DNA of 43,330 bases from a virus, in the IMG/VR virus record IMGVR_UViG_3300010332_000003, positions 1 to 43,330 of that record. One strand, written 5' to 3'. How positions within the stretch are numbered: position 1 is the stretch's first letter; each line of letters starts with the position of its first letter. This document shows positions 23,601-29,330 of the stretch, piece after piece. The notes under the pieces are model-generated. The model was not told where the DNA came from, ran no database searches, and worked only from the letters and a program-made list of their open reading frames with translations. The translations under genes were made by a program, and so were the position numbers.

Positions 23601-23614
23601 TCAGCCAGCTCCTC
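23583..23614 (+). promoter_or_regulatory. 14-bp intergenic hairpin with GTAA tetraloop enclosing a stop codon
   Basis: Perfect 14-bp stem (23583-23596 with 23601-23614) closed by a GUAA (GNRA-type) loop. The stop codon TAA of the upstream gene lies inside the loop. No T tract follows, so it is not a standard terminator; it may protect or process the mRNA, or couple termination with the next gene, whose SD TTGGAGG starts about 10 nt later. Confidence 0.6.
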
Positions 23615-23637
23615 TAATGTATATTGGAGGTGAAAAA

Positions 23638-23973
23638 ATGTTAGCATTAGAGAAAAGTGCGAGAGTGAAGGTATTAATTGACATCTTAGCTACGAGAGCG
23701 CATTTCCCTCTGGACAAGGATCTCTTGAAGGTTCAAGGCTTCCTGGCTGAGAAGGGGGAGGAGTTAATGGAAGCAGCCAGGAAGCCGGATGTAAAAGGAG
23801 TTCTTAAACTGGGGAAGGAGCTTCTGGATTTCCTTCCTCAGTTAGAGAAATGGAAGAAGGACAGGATTTGGGAAGAAGTGGTCTTTCATTTACAACAGGA
23901 GCTGGTAGATCTCCAGCGCATACCAAGAAGCTGGATATACCACTACCCGCTGAATGTCGTATACGGAGATTAG
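23638..23973 (+). CDS. Hypothetical early protein (111 aa)
   Basis: A helical protein: MLALEKSARVKVLIDILATR, then GFLAEKGEELMEAARKP, VLKLGKELLDFLPQL, and a C-terminus WIYHYPLNVVYGD that is less charged. SD GGAGGTG lies 7 nt before ATG 23638. Strong structures flank it: a 14-bp hairpin before, and pseudoknot 2 whose 5' arm contains its own stop codon. Function unknown. Confidence 0.6.
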   Translation: MLALEKSARVKVLIDILATRAHFPLDKDLLKVQGFLAEKGEELMEAARKPDVKGVLKLGKELLDFLPQLEKWKKDRIWEEVVFHLQQELVDLQRIPRSWIYHYPLNVVYGD

Positions 23974-24022
23974 CTGCTTGTCCGTCCCTGGCAGCTAATC
24001 TCCGTGGTATATACAGGGACGG
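23964..24022 (+). promoter_or_regulatory. 14-bp hairpin with loop-to-leader pairing (pseudoknot 2)
   Basis: Arms 23964-23977 and 23991-24004 pair perfectly (14 bp); GTATA (23959-23963) and TATAC (24010-24014) can extend the stem. The 13-nt loop TTGTCCGTCCCTG contains CCGTCCCTG (23982-23990), complementary over 9 bp to CAGGGACGG (24014-24022), 9 nt after the stem and just before the SD GGAAGGAG. Loop length, pairing length and position match pseudoknot 1, while most stem bases differ, so the structure is kept with different sequence. Confidence 0.65.
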
Positions 24023-24037
24023 GGAAGGAGAGCAAAG

Positions 24038-24352
24038 ATGGATGAGAGGTTGAAGAGAACAGCAGTGCTTGTGGGAGACCTGTGTGCTTTCTCGTCTGAC
24101 GATAGTGCAGCAGAAGCAATAGTTGCTGGATTGCGGAGTGAGAAAGATGCGCTTGTTGCAGCTGCAGAAGAGCTTCTGCGCGGACAGAAAGAGAAAGCAA
24201 ATACCGTGATAGAGAAGGCGCGTAAGATTTCAGTTCTCGGCGCAGCTCTTGCAGAGCTGCAAGAGGGAGACGATACGATCGCGCATGTAGAGCAAGCGTT
24301 AGAGCTTGAGCTGAATAAACTGCGTTCTTGGGCATATAGGGAAAGAGTTTAG
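24038..24352 (+). CDS. Hypothetical early protein (104 aa), paralog of 25040-25324
   Basis: All-helical: MDERLKRTAVLVGDLCAF, AEELLRGQKEKANTVIEK, VLGAALAELQEGDDT. It aligns with the product of 25040-25324 over most of its length (ER-[VL]-KR, V-x-[QD]-LC, an AAAEE-x2-RG or similar middle, VL-x2-AL, and a final E-x2-K-[LI] ), so the two are probably diverged copies. SD GGAAGGAG. Its role is unknown. Confidence 0.55.
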   Translation: MDERLKRTAVLVGDLCAFSSDDSAAEAIVAGLRSEKDALVAAAEELLRGQKEKANTVIEKARKISVLGAALAELQEGDDTIAHVEQALELELNKLRSWAYRERV

Positions 24353-24358
24353 TTTTTC

Positions 24359-24424
24359 GGGGAGCGGTATATGTCGTATATTGAAGTGACATATACCGCT
24401 CCCCTTAGTTATCTATTTTTTGTT
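24359..24424 (+). promoter_or_regulatory. 17-bp intergenic hairpin plus conserved 19-nt tail (copy 1)
   Basis: Arms 24359-24375 and 24388-24404 pair perfectly (17 bp) with a 12-nt loop. The stem contains GCGGTATATGTC. It is followed by TAGTTATCTATTTTTTGTT (24406-24424), identical to the tail of the hairpin at 24962. The T run lies 10 nt from the stem, too far for a standard terminator. The next SD GGAAGGAG comes directly after. The repeat suggests a control element for two early genes. Confidence 0.55.
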
Positions 24425-24439
24425 GGAAGGAGATGTGAA

Positions 24440-24685
24440 ATGCTTGACAGGTATATAGCTCCAGTGTTAGAGGATATCCGGGATGAAAGCATTCCTGTTG
24501 AAAAACGGTACGTATATGCTGTACTCCTGGAGAGCTTCTCTAAGGAGCACAGCCAAGACAAAGAGTTGCAGGTCCGTATCAGCGGTCTCAGGAATGTCTT
24601 GAACAGGATGAGGGAAGATACTGGTCGTGTGAACCTTATAAGTGCGTGGATAGAGAAGAGAGTAAAGGAGATTCAAAATGGCTGA
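24440..24685 (+). CDS. Hypothetical early protein (81 aa)
   Basis: Helical: MLDRYIAPVLEDIRDESIPV, YVYAVLLESFSKEHSQD, and VNLISAWIEKRVKEIQNG. The ATG at 24440 follows GGAAGGAG by 7 nt; an upstream in-frame ATG at 24371 lies in the hairpin and is rejected. It overlaps the next gene by 8 nt. Unrecognised. Confidence 0.55.
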   Translation: MLDRYIAPVLEDIRDESIPVEKRYVYAVLLESFSKEHSQDKELQVRISGLRNVLNRMREDTGRVNLISAWIEKRVKEIQNG

Positions 24686-24956
24686 GCCAAAACAAATTTT
24701 CGGGTTGAAGCCGGATATTGTCGCAGCATTACCTAGGGAAGGTTACACTTATATCGTCACTTTCAAAGTACGGGGGGATAAGAGTGGCGATTTCGTTGTA
24801 TATGACACATTTCATGCCGCCTCCAAGGAAGAGGCTTTAGAGAAAGTTTCGGAGGCGGTAGTATATTTGATGTCGCAAGACTCTACGTACAATGTTTGCA
24901 TCAAGCGGGTGACTGCCTGGGAGATAGACAGAGCCCGCTTGATGCTCGGTAAATGA
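24678..24956 (+). CDS. Hypothetical early protein with a small alpha/beta domain (92 aa)
   Basis: Residues about 20-65 read YTYIVTFKVRGDKSGDF, a strand pair, then FHAASKEEALEKVSEAV, a helix starting with the A-S-x-x-E-A-L pattern. This strand-strand-helix unit occurs in several other genes here (31765, 41015, 41350) and in many phage proteins. The end (VCIKRVTAWEIDRARLMLGK) adds a strand and helix. It is probably a small binding or regulatory protein; function unknown. Confidence 0.55.
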   Translation: MAEPKQIFGLKPDIVAALPREGYTYIVTFKVRGDKSGDFVVYDTFHAASKEEALEKVSEAVVYLMSQDSTYNVCIKRVTAWEIDRARLMLGK

Positions 24957-24961
24957 GTACA

Positions 24962-25017
24962 TGGGCGGTATATGTCCTGTGTGGCATATACCGCCCACTA
25001 GTTATCTATTTTTTGTT
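24962..25017 (+). promoter_or_regulatory. Intergenic hairpin plus conserved 19-nt tail (copy 2)
   Basis: Arms 24962-24974 and 24985-24997 pair perfectly (13 bp, 15 with a T-G and a C-G inside) and contain GGCGGTATATG, shared with copy 1. The tail TAGTTATCTATTTTTTGTT (24999-25017) is identical to copy 1. The loop piece TCCTGT (24975-24980) can pair with ACAGGA (25035-25040) at the start codon of the next gene, a weaker version of the pseudoknots seen upstream. Confidence 0.55.
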
Positions 25018-25039
25018 CCCTGTAGGGAGGAGAGACAGG

Positions 25040-25324
25040 ATGCTGTTACAGGAGAGAGTCAAGCGTATAGGATCGATAGTTGACCAGTTATGTTCCTTGC
25101 TACCAGACTTCTATACCTTTGTGCGGCTGAAGCAACTGCTTCAACACGAATACGACGGTCTGAAGAGAGCAGCTGCTGAGGAAGAGCGTGGGAAGGTATA
25201 TTCGCATGCGAAGGGTATGGAAGTATTAGCTTCGGCGCTCTCGTACTTTGCAGCGAGGGAGAAAGACGAAGCAGCTTGTTTCGTGGTGGATGCTCTTCGC
25301 GTCGAGATTTCGAAGATCTTTTGA
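25040..25324 (+). CDS. Hypothetical early protein (94 aa), paralog of 24038-24352
   Basis: Helical: MLLQERVKRIGSIVDQLC, AAAEEERGKVYSHAKGMEVL and ACFVVDALRVEISKIF. It is a likely diverged copy of the product of 24038-24352. The start at 25040 follows AGGGAGGAG; the longer in-frame start at 24953 would run through the hairpin and is rejected. Function unknown. Confidence 0.55.
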   Translation: MLLQERVKRIGSIVDQLCSLLPDFYTFVRLKQLLQHEYDGLKRAAAEEERGKVYSHAKGMEVLASALSYFAAREKDEAACFVVDALRVEISKIF

Positions 25325-25330
25325 GGAAAG

Positions 25331-25684
25331 ATGGAGAGACACATCACCTGGGAAGAGGTGAGGGAGAGGTGTCGAGACATACATAAGTGGATACGACAGC
25401 ATCTTCCTACACCGTGTAAGGTATATGGGATCCCGAGAGGCGGATCCTGGGTTGCTCTTATGTTGTTTGCTATGGGAGGAGTGCAGCTATGTTGTGAGAA
25501 GGAAGCAGACTTGATAGTAGATGAGATCGCAGACACGGGTAAGACCCTGTCCAAGTATAGGTATAGATTGACAGCGGTCATGTACAGCAGGAAGGATTGC
25601 AAAGTTGCAACCTTCTCCGCGGAAGAGGTTGGACCAGAGTGGTTAGTCTTTCCATGGGAAAGGGAGAGGAAACTTTTCTGTTGA
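25331..25684 (+). CDS. Phosphoribosyltransferase-family protein
   Basis: A 117-residue type I phosphoribosyltransferase-like protein. The PRPP-binding loop is LIVDEIADTGKTL (residues 61-73), matching the family pattern of hydrophobics, two acids and T/S-G-x-T. VYGIPRGGSW (31-40) is the conserved 'g..rGG' loop that binds pyrophosphate, and VGPEWLVFPWE near the end matches the 'w..fPwe' end of xanthine/hypoxanthine enzymes. It is shorter than cellular enzymes (about 150-180 residues). It may salvage a purine or deazapurine base; substrate cannot be told from sequence. It ends 4 nt into the promoter at 25681. Confidence 0.75.
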   Translation: MERHITWEEVRERCRDIHKWIRQHLPTPCKVYGIPRGGSWVALMLFAMGGVQLCCEKEADLIVDEIADTGKTLSKYRYRLTAVMYSRKDCKVATFSAEEVGPEWLVFPWERERKLFC

Positions 25685-25709
25685 ACCCTTTTTGAGACAG
25701 GAGTATAAT
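25681..25709 (+). promoter_or_regulatory. Sigma70-type promoter, near-leaderless start
   Basis: TTGAAC (25681-25686), 17-bp spacer, perfect TATAAT (25704-25709). The transcript should begin about 25715-25718, at or next to the ATG of the next gene (25718), so that gene may be translated from a leaderless mRNA. GACAGGAG lies in the spacer and would only serve readthrough transcripts. TTGAACCCT and the spacer length are shared with the promoter at 10579. Confidence 0.75.
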
Positions 25710-25717
25710 AGCGCGCA

Positions 25718-25882
25718 ATGAAAAAGGGAAGAGGTTGGTTCGGTAAATACCTCCCCCAGATGATAGCGGCAGCGGCGGTTACTTTCCTGACAGAGATGGT
25801 GAAGCTTTTGAGTGAGTACGTGAAGAAGAAAGGAGGTGAGGATGTAGAGAAGAAAGATGATGAAGCCGGTGTAGATGAGTAG
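25718..25882 (+). CDS. Small amphipathic/membrane-associated protein (54 aa)
   Basis: MKKGRGWFGKYLPQMIAAAA, then VTFLTEMVKLLSEYVKKK and a very acidic/charged tail (GGEDVEKKDDEAGVDE). A basic aromatic N-terminus, a hydrophobic helix of about 15-20 residues and a charged tail suggest membrane association. It lies right under the strongest promoter seen here, so it is probably made in quantity early. Unrecognised. Confidence 0.6.
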   Translation: MKKGRGWFGKYLPQMIAAAAVTFLTEMVKLLSEYVKKKGGEDVEKKDDEAGVDE

Positions 25883-25891
25883 TCAGTAGTT

Positions 25892-25912
25892 GGTGGTTGG
25901 TTGGTCGTTGGG
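25892..25912 (+). other. G/T-rich leader with two-layer G-quadruplex potential
   Basis: GGTGGTTGGTTGG (25892-25904), followed by a GGG (25910-25912), gives four or five closely spaced GG runs, the pattern of two-layer quadruplexes. It is part of a low-complexity G/T stretch between 25883 and 25925 that precedes the SD AAGGAG of the next gene. It may be a structured leader or a simple-sequence spacer. Confidence 0.35.
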
Positions 25913-25936
25913 TGTTAGTTAGTAAGGAGATTTAAG

Positions 25937-26296
25937 ATGCCAGATCCCAAAGCTGTTGCTAAGGAAGCTGATAAGGCTGCTGCCGAAAAGAAGAAAAAGA
26001 ATGTACAGTTGGTCTCCCCCCAAGTGAGACTTCCTGAGCCTCTGCGTCAACCGTTAGTGCAGAGAGCTCAGGAGACAGGCGTCTCCACTTCGCGGCTTGC
26101 GGCTCGTCTCCTTGCAGATAAGCTTCTCGAGGAGAAGCGGATCAGCAAGGAGGCTTACGATGCCGCTATTCAGCAGCTCGAACGACCTGCTCGCGTCTCG
26201 AAAGCTGCCGAGCAGATCCAAGAGCTGCAAAAGAAGCTCGCGGAGCTGGAGAAGCAAAACGAAGAGTTGCGGCAGCGGCTCGCCAGCAAGAAGTAA
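25937..26296 (+). CDS. Ribbon-helix-helix-like DNA-binding protein with C-terminal coiled coil
   Basis: A 119-residue protein. Lys/Ala-rich N-terminus (1-22); then VQLVSPQVRLPEPLRQPLV with AQETGVSTSRLAARLL (about 23-65), a beta strand and two helices as in CopG/Arc-type ribbon-helix-helix regulators; and a Leu-heptad coiled coil QELQKKLAELEKQNEELRQR (about 97-116). It is ended by a strong terminator. It may be the regulator that binds the palindromes or iterons, but this is inference. Confidence 0.6.
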   Translation: MPDPKAVAKEADKAAAEKKKKNVQLVSPQVRLPEPLRQPLVQRAQETGVSTSRLAARLLADKLLEEKRISKEAYDAAIQQLERPARVSKAAEQIQELQKKLAELEKQNEELRQRLASKK

Positions 26297-26307
26297 ACTG
26301 TATGTCA

Positions 26308-26347
26308 GGGAGAGGGAGCATCGAGCTCCCTCTCCCTTTTCTTTTTT
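26308..26347 (+). terminator. Rho-independent terminator upstream of queC
   Basis: Perfect 12-bp stem (26308-26319 with 26325-26336), ATCGA loop, then TTTTCTTTTTT (26337-26347). It should end transcripts from the 25681 promoter after the DNA-binding gene. The SD of queC (AGGAGAAGGGAG) begins within a few bases of the T tract and no promoter fits between, so queC needs readthrough or antitermination. Confidence 0.85.
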
Positions 26348-26359
26348 AGGAGAAGGGAG

Positions 26360-27007
26360 ATGATAGAAGTACCAGAAGAGGGTAAGTATGTAGTTCTGCT
26401 CTCCGGAGGTTTAGATTCGACAACTCTCCTATACTACCTCAGATCTCTCAACTACAGAGTACATGCTCTGATCGTCTCGTATGGTCAAATGCATTTCAAG
26501 GAGACGCTCATAGCTTCTCTCCTCTGCAAAAATCTAAATCAGCCTTACACCCTTTTGAGAGTGTCAGGGTTGAAGACATGGACGAAAGTAGTAGAAGGAG
26601 AGTATACCCCGGAGAACACAAAGGCGATGACAGTACCTTTCCGCAATAGTATATTTCTGCTGCACGCAGCGAACCTAGCTGTGTCGTTAGGATGGAGACA
26701 TGTAGCATACGCAGCACACAAAGGAGATGCTCCATATCCTGATTGCACTGCAGAGTATGTATATGCGATGAAGACTCTCCTGGAGCTTGCTCATCACGAA
26801 CCTATCACATTAGAAGCTCCCTTCTTAGGTGCGACGAAGGGAGAGATAGTTCAACTAGGAGCAAAACTGGGAGTTCCTCTTGAGAGGACGTGGAGCTGTT
26901 ACAAAGGAGGAGATAAGCACTGTGGTAAATGCCCGACATGCCTGGAGAGGAAGAAAGCATTCGAGGAAGCTGGCATTGACGACTTGACGGAGTATGAGCA
27001 TGTTTGA
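26360..27007 (+). CDS. queC: 7-cyano-7-deazaguanine (preQ0) synthase
   Basis: A 215-residue QueC. It turns 7-carboxy-7-deazaguanine into preQ0 using ATP and ammonia. The ATP pyrophosphatase loop SGGLDS is at residues 15-20, followed by the family YGQMH (41-45). The zinc site is four cysteines, 180, 188, 191 and 194 (SCYKGGDKHCGKCPTC), and the family end 'eR..aF..ag..D' is present (ERKKAFEEAGIDD). The other preQ0 genes are 8-10 kb away (queD, queE, folE). It overlaps the next gene by 8 nt. A second, altered QueC lies at 39418. Confidence 0.93.
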   Translation: MIEVPEEGKYVVLLSGGLDSTTLLYYLRSLNYRVHALIVSYGQMHFKETLIASLLCKNLNQPYTLLRVSGLKTWTKVVEGEYTPENTKAMTVPFRNSIFLLHAANLAVSLGWRHVAYAAHKGDAPYPDCTAEYVYAMKTLLELAHHEPITLEAPFLGATKGEIVQLGAKLGVPLERTWSCYKGGDKHCGKCPTCLERKKAFEEAGIDDLTEYEHV

Positions 27008-27332
27008 GTATCGCATCGGGAAAGAGAGTACATTTAACCCTCTCCCGGCTAGTTCCTGGAGAGATGCATGGGACCGTATAGAGTCTGATTTGGTCTCTCT
27101 GCTGAAACAGGATCCCCGTAGAGTCGTTGCCGGGGATCTTTCTTCTTTAAGACCGCTGGAGAGATGCGATGTTAAATGTCTGCGCTACGACGAGTATGCG
27201 CAACGCTCTTTGAACACGGCAGGTTCTGTATTCACTGTCGTGGTTTTGAGAAACAAGAAGACAGGGGAGAAAAGACGCCGCTACTACGAGGTAAGGAGAG
27301 GTAGCAATGTGGCCGGTGGCATTTTGGTGTGA
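27000..27332 (+). CDS. Tandem paralog family, member 1
   Basis: A 110-residue protein, MFEYRIGKESTFNPLPASSW, then RDAWDRIESDLVSLL and a C-terminal strand pair with RRRYYEVRR. ATG 27000 has a well-placed GGAG; ATG 26994 is too close to it. It is the first of four adjacent genes with one plan: strand, N/x-PLP-x-[SR]-[SW] loop, DAW-x-[RK]-IE helix, central strand and helix, and a final beta hairpin. No known family recognised. Confidence 0.6.
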   Translation: MFEYRIGKESTFNPLPASSWRDAWDRIESDLVSLLKQDPRRVVAGDLSSLRPLERCDVKCLRYDEYAQRSLNTAGSVFTVVVLRNKKTGEKRRRYYEVRRGSNVAGGILV

Positions 27333-27666
27333 AGTTGAGGACCTCGGGATACGCAGCGCTCTTCCATCCGTGAGGTCCTTCGAAAGCGCGTGGCGGAGAG
27401 TTCGCGAGGAGATACTTCCGCGGCTCGAGGGTTTTACGTACGTAGACGAGCAGACGCTAGTAGGGAAACCGGTAAACGTCCGCAGGTGGAGAGTCAAGGA
27501 TCTTACGCGACATGAGTACGAGGACATGAAGAAGAAGGTAGGCGAGATGAACCGGCTGGCCGCTTTGGGGAAGGCTCCCTTTAGGTTTCCTGTAGAGGTT
27601 TGTGTACGGAATGAGGAGACGGGCGATGAGGAGTACGACTGGTGTCTTTTGGAGGAAGAGAAGTGA
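27307..27666 (+). CDS. Tandem paralog family, member 2
   Basis: A 119-residue member: MWPVAFWCEVEDLGIRSALP, FESAWRRVREEILPRLEGF, VNVRRWRVKDLTRHEYEDM, and a final hairpin FPVEVCVRNEETGDEEYDW. It matches member 4 best in the 'AW.k.e.E.LP.L' helix and in the 'W..e....eE...' segment. It overlaps member 1 by 26 nt; SD AAGGAGAGG. Confidence 0.6.
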   Translation: MWPVAFWCEVEDLGIRSALPSVRSFESAWRRVREEILPRLEGFTYVDEQTLVGKPVNVRRWRVKDLTRHEYEDMKKKVGEMNRLAALGKAPFRFPVEVCVRNEETGDEEYDWCLLEEEK

Positions 27667-27977
27667 GTAAGGTTGAAGTGTCTATCGAAGGGAGCAAGTT
27701 TGTTCCTCTCCCTAAAGTAGAAACGGTTGACGATGCTATATGGCGTTTGCATGCTTCTCTTATCTCTTTCTTGCGGAAGCACAAGATGCTTCTCCCGCCG
27801 AAGCTACGTAAATTCTTAAGTAGGGTTAAGCATCGCTGGATGGTTGTGATTTATGACGAGCGTGAGTGTGCTGACTGGAGGAGAGAGCGAGACAAGGAGC
27901 ATAGCTTCCGAGTTCTGACTACTATCCGCGGAAACGGGGAAGAGAAGAAGGTATGTTGGCATATACTGACTGAATAG
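27663..27977 (+). CDS. Tandem paralog family, member 3
   Basis: A 104-residue member starting at GTG 27663 with GGAGGAAG upstream (4-nt overlap with member 2). Visible: VEVSIEGSKFVPLPKV, then DDAIWRLHASLISFLRKH, HRWMVVIYDERECADWR, and FRVLTTIRGNGEEKKVCW. It is the most diverged copy but keeps the PLP loop and the final hairpin with a charged turn. Confidence 0.55.
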   Translation: MSKVEVSIEGSKFVPLPKVETVDDAIWRLHASLISFLRKHKMLLPPKLRKFLSRVKHRWMVVIYDERECADWRRERDKEHSFRVLTTIRGNGEEKKVCWHILTE

Positions 27978-27987
27978 GAGAGGTAAG

Positions 27988-28302
27988 ATGGAGTTCAGGT
28001 TCTACGTAGAGAACGGCCCGCAGAATCACCCTCTTCCTGCGCGTTCTTGGGTAGATGCTTGGCAAAAGATAGAAACAGAGGTTTTGCCCAAGCTTAAATT
28101 CCACGAGATAGATACTTCGACAAAGCCGTGGAAGATCGAGAGGGTGTCCAAAGAGGAGTGGGAGGAAGCAGAAGGAGATATGGTGAAGAGAATGCGTTCT
28201 TCTTCACAGTCCGGAGTTCTTTGGACAAGTACGGTTCCTGTTTTCGTATCTCTGCGTAAGGGAGACGAAGAGCAGACAAGGTACTACATTTTGAGGGTGT
28301 AG
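27988..28302 (+). CDS. Tandem paralog family, member 4
   Basis: A 104-residue member: MEFRFYVENGPQNHPLPARSW, where the PLPA-x-SW matches member 1 nearly exactly, then VDAWQKIETEVLPKLKF, WKIERVSKEEWEEAEGD and a final VPVFVSLRKGDEEQTRYY. SD TAGGAGAGG. The four-gene array between queC and the lysozyme probably arose by repeated duplication; such small phage arrays often counter host defences, but nothing here proves that. Confidence 0.6.
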   Translation: MEFRFYVENGPQNHPLPARSWVDAWQKIETEVLPKLKFHEIDTSTKPWKIERVSKEEWEEAEGDMVKRMRSSSQSGVLWTSTVPVFVSLRKGDEEQTRYYILRV

Positions 28303-28304
28303 AG

Positions 28305-28745
28305 ATGAAACTACTCCTAAAGCCTGTGTTGTATATTCCTCTCTTAGTTGCTATATGCATACCTAAATCCGAAGACGATATATTGCTAGATGCTTTGGAG
28401 CAGGTGGAGAGCGGAGGAGACATTGGAGCTGTTGGTGACAGAGGAAGAGCTCTGGGTCCTCTCCAGCTCCACAAGAGTTTTTGGTTAGATGCGCTGCAAT
28501 ATGCAGGGAAGAAGAATGAAGGAGAGTGGAAGTACATAGACAATGTTTGGAGCAGAAGTAAATCAAGACAGATTGTGAAGTGGTATTGGAAGAAGTATAA
28601 ATGTAAGACCAGGTTAGAGAAGGTGTGCGCCTTCCATTGGGGACCGAAAGGAGCTCAGTATGCCCGCAAAGTTGAATATTATTACCGCAGATGTAAGATG
28701 TCCGCTGTGCGGAGGAGAAAAGGTAAATACGAAGGTAGGAGATGA
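28305..28745 (+). CDS. Lysozyme/transglycosylase-like endolysin with N-terminal signal or anchor
   Basis: A 146-residue lysin. Residues 2-19 form a hydrophobic helix (LLLKPVLYIPLLVAICI), which could be a Sec signal or a signal-arrest-release anchor. The lysozyme-fold core reads LEQVESGGDIGAVGDRGRAL (Glu35 as catalytic acid), then GPLQLHKSFWLDAL, SRQIVKWYWKKY and FHWGPKGAQYARKVEYY, the layout of phage SLT-like enzymes that cut peptidoglycan glycan strands. It lies far from the holin-like genes (1708-2074), among early-type genes. Confidence 0.75.
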   Translation: MKLLLKPVLYIPLLVAICIPKSEDDILLDALEQVESGGDIGAVGDRGRALGPLQLHKSFWLDALQYAGKKNEGEWKYIDNVWSRSKSRQIVKWYWKKYKCKTRLEKVCAFHWGPKGAQYARKVEYYYRRCKMSAVRRRKGKYEGRR

Positions 28746-28896
28746 TCACGGCTGGTGGTGGAAATGCTATGACTGCTTGTGCTACTTCCTTGCACAGCCG
28801 TCAGAAGTAGATGGGGAGTACTATATTGAAATTCCCAAGAAAGGTACGCGAAAGATGACACCCGAAGAGATTAGGAGGATGTTACCGTGGACATAG
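28660..28896 (+). CDS. Small zinc-ribbon protein (78 aa)
   Basis: MPAKLNIITADVRCPLCGGEKV, with CPLCG and CYDC forming a four-cysteine ribbon (residues 14-39), then an acidic strand region and MTPEEIRRMLPW helix. It overlaps the lysozyme gene by 86 nt in another frame; AAGGAG stands 8 nt before its ATG, supporting this start. It may bind nucleic acid or a polymerase. Unrecognised. Confidence 0.6.
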   Translation: MPAKLNIITADVRCPLCGGEKVNTKVGDDHGWWWKCYDCLCYFLAQPSEVDGEYYIEIPKKGTRKMTPEEIRRMLPWT

Positions 28897-29330
28897 ACAT
28901 TGTTGGTTCTGGCGGGGATATTACGGTCTTTGCTACTCCTCGAGAAGCGTACTTTGTGAGGAGTGAAAATGGCTGCAGAGCCGTCCAATTCTCCTTTACA
29001 GAAGAGGAGCTTGCTGAGATAGACCACAACTGGGATGTCGTCGTTGCTTCTACTGTTAAAGCCGTCAAGCTCTTCGGTTTCCCTCCTGGAGAGAAGAAAG
29101 AAGTTCCCAAGATTGAGTCCGGGAGGTTAGTGCTTACCGGAGTCACCTTGGAGAAGGAAGAGATACCGGACGAAGACAATATCTTCGTCATTGTCTCTGA
29201 AGCGGAGAGGACTGTGCTGCTCCTCAAGAGCGAGAAGGATTATTTCGTCCGAGCTCGCGCTGAGAGGGATTTTGGTCCGAAGGAATGGGGAGATGTCGCG
29301 AAATATATACTAGTGGGAGGAATGCTATGA
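28887..29330 (+). CDS. Hypothetical protein (147 aa)
   Basis: Begins at GTG 28887 (SD TTAGGAGG). Alternating strands: DIDIVGSGGDITVFATPREA, VQFSFTEEELAEIDHNW, LVLTGVTLEKEEIPDEDNIF, and YFVRARAERDFGPKEWGD. It is an acidic, beta-rich protein without signal or cysteines pattern. Overlaps neighbours by 10 nt and 4 nt. Function unknown. Confidence 0.55.
   Translation: MDIDIVGSGGDITVFATPREAYFVRSENGCRAVQFSFTEEELAEIDHNWDVVVASTVKAVKLFGFPPGEKKEVPKIESGRLVLTGVTLEKEEIPDEDNIFVIVSEAERTVLLLKSEKDYFVRARAERDFGPKEWGDVAKYILVGGML

Noticed and set aside
24359-24450. Third pseudoknot at the hairpin 24359-24404
   Set aside because: The 12-nt loop has no convincing complement in the leader; only a 5-bp A/T match inside the next gene.
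24440-24470. Promoter at TTGACA (24444-24449)
   Set aside because: No acceptable -10 box 16-18 bp downstream, and it lies inside a coding region.
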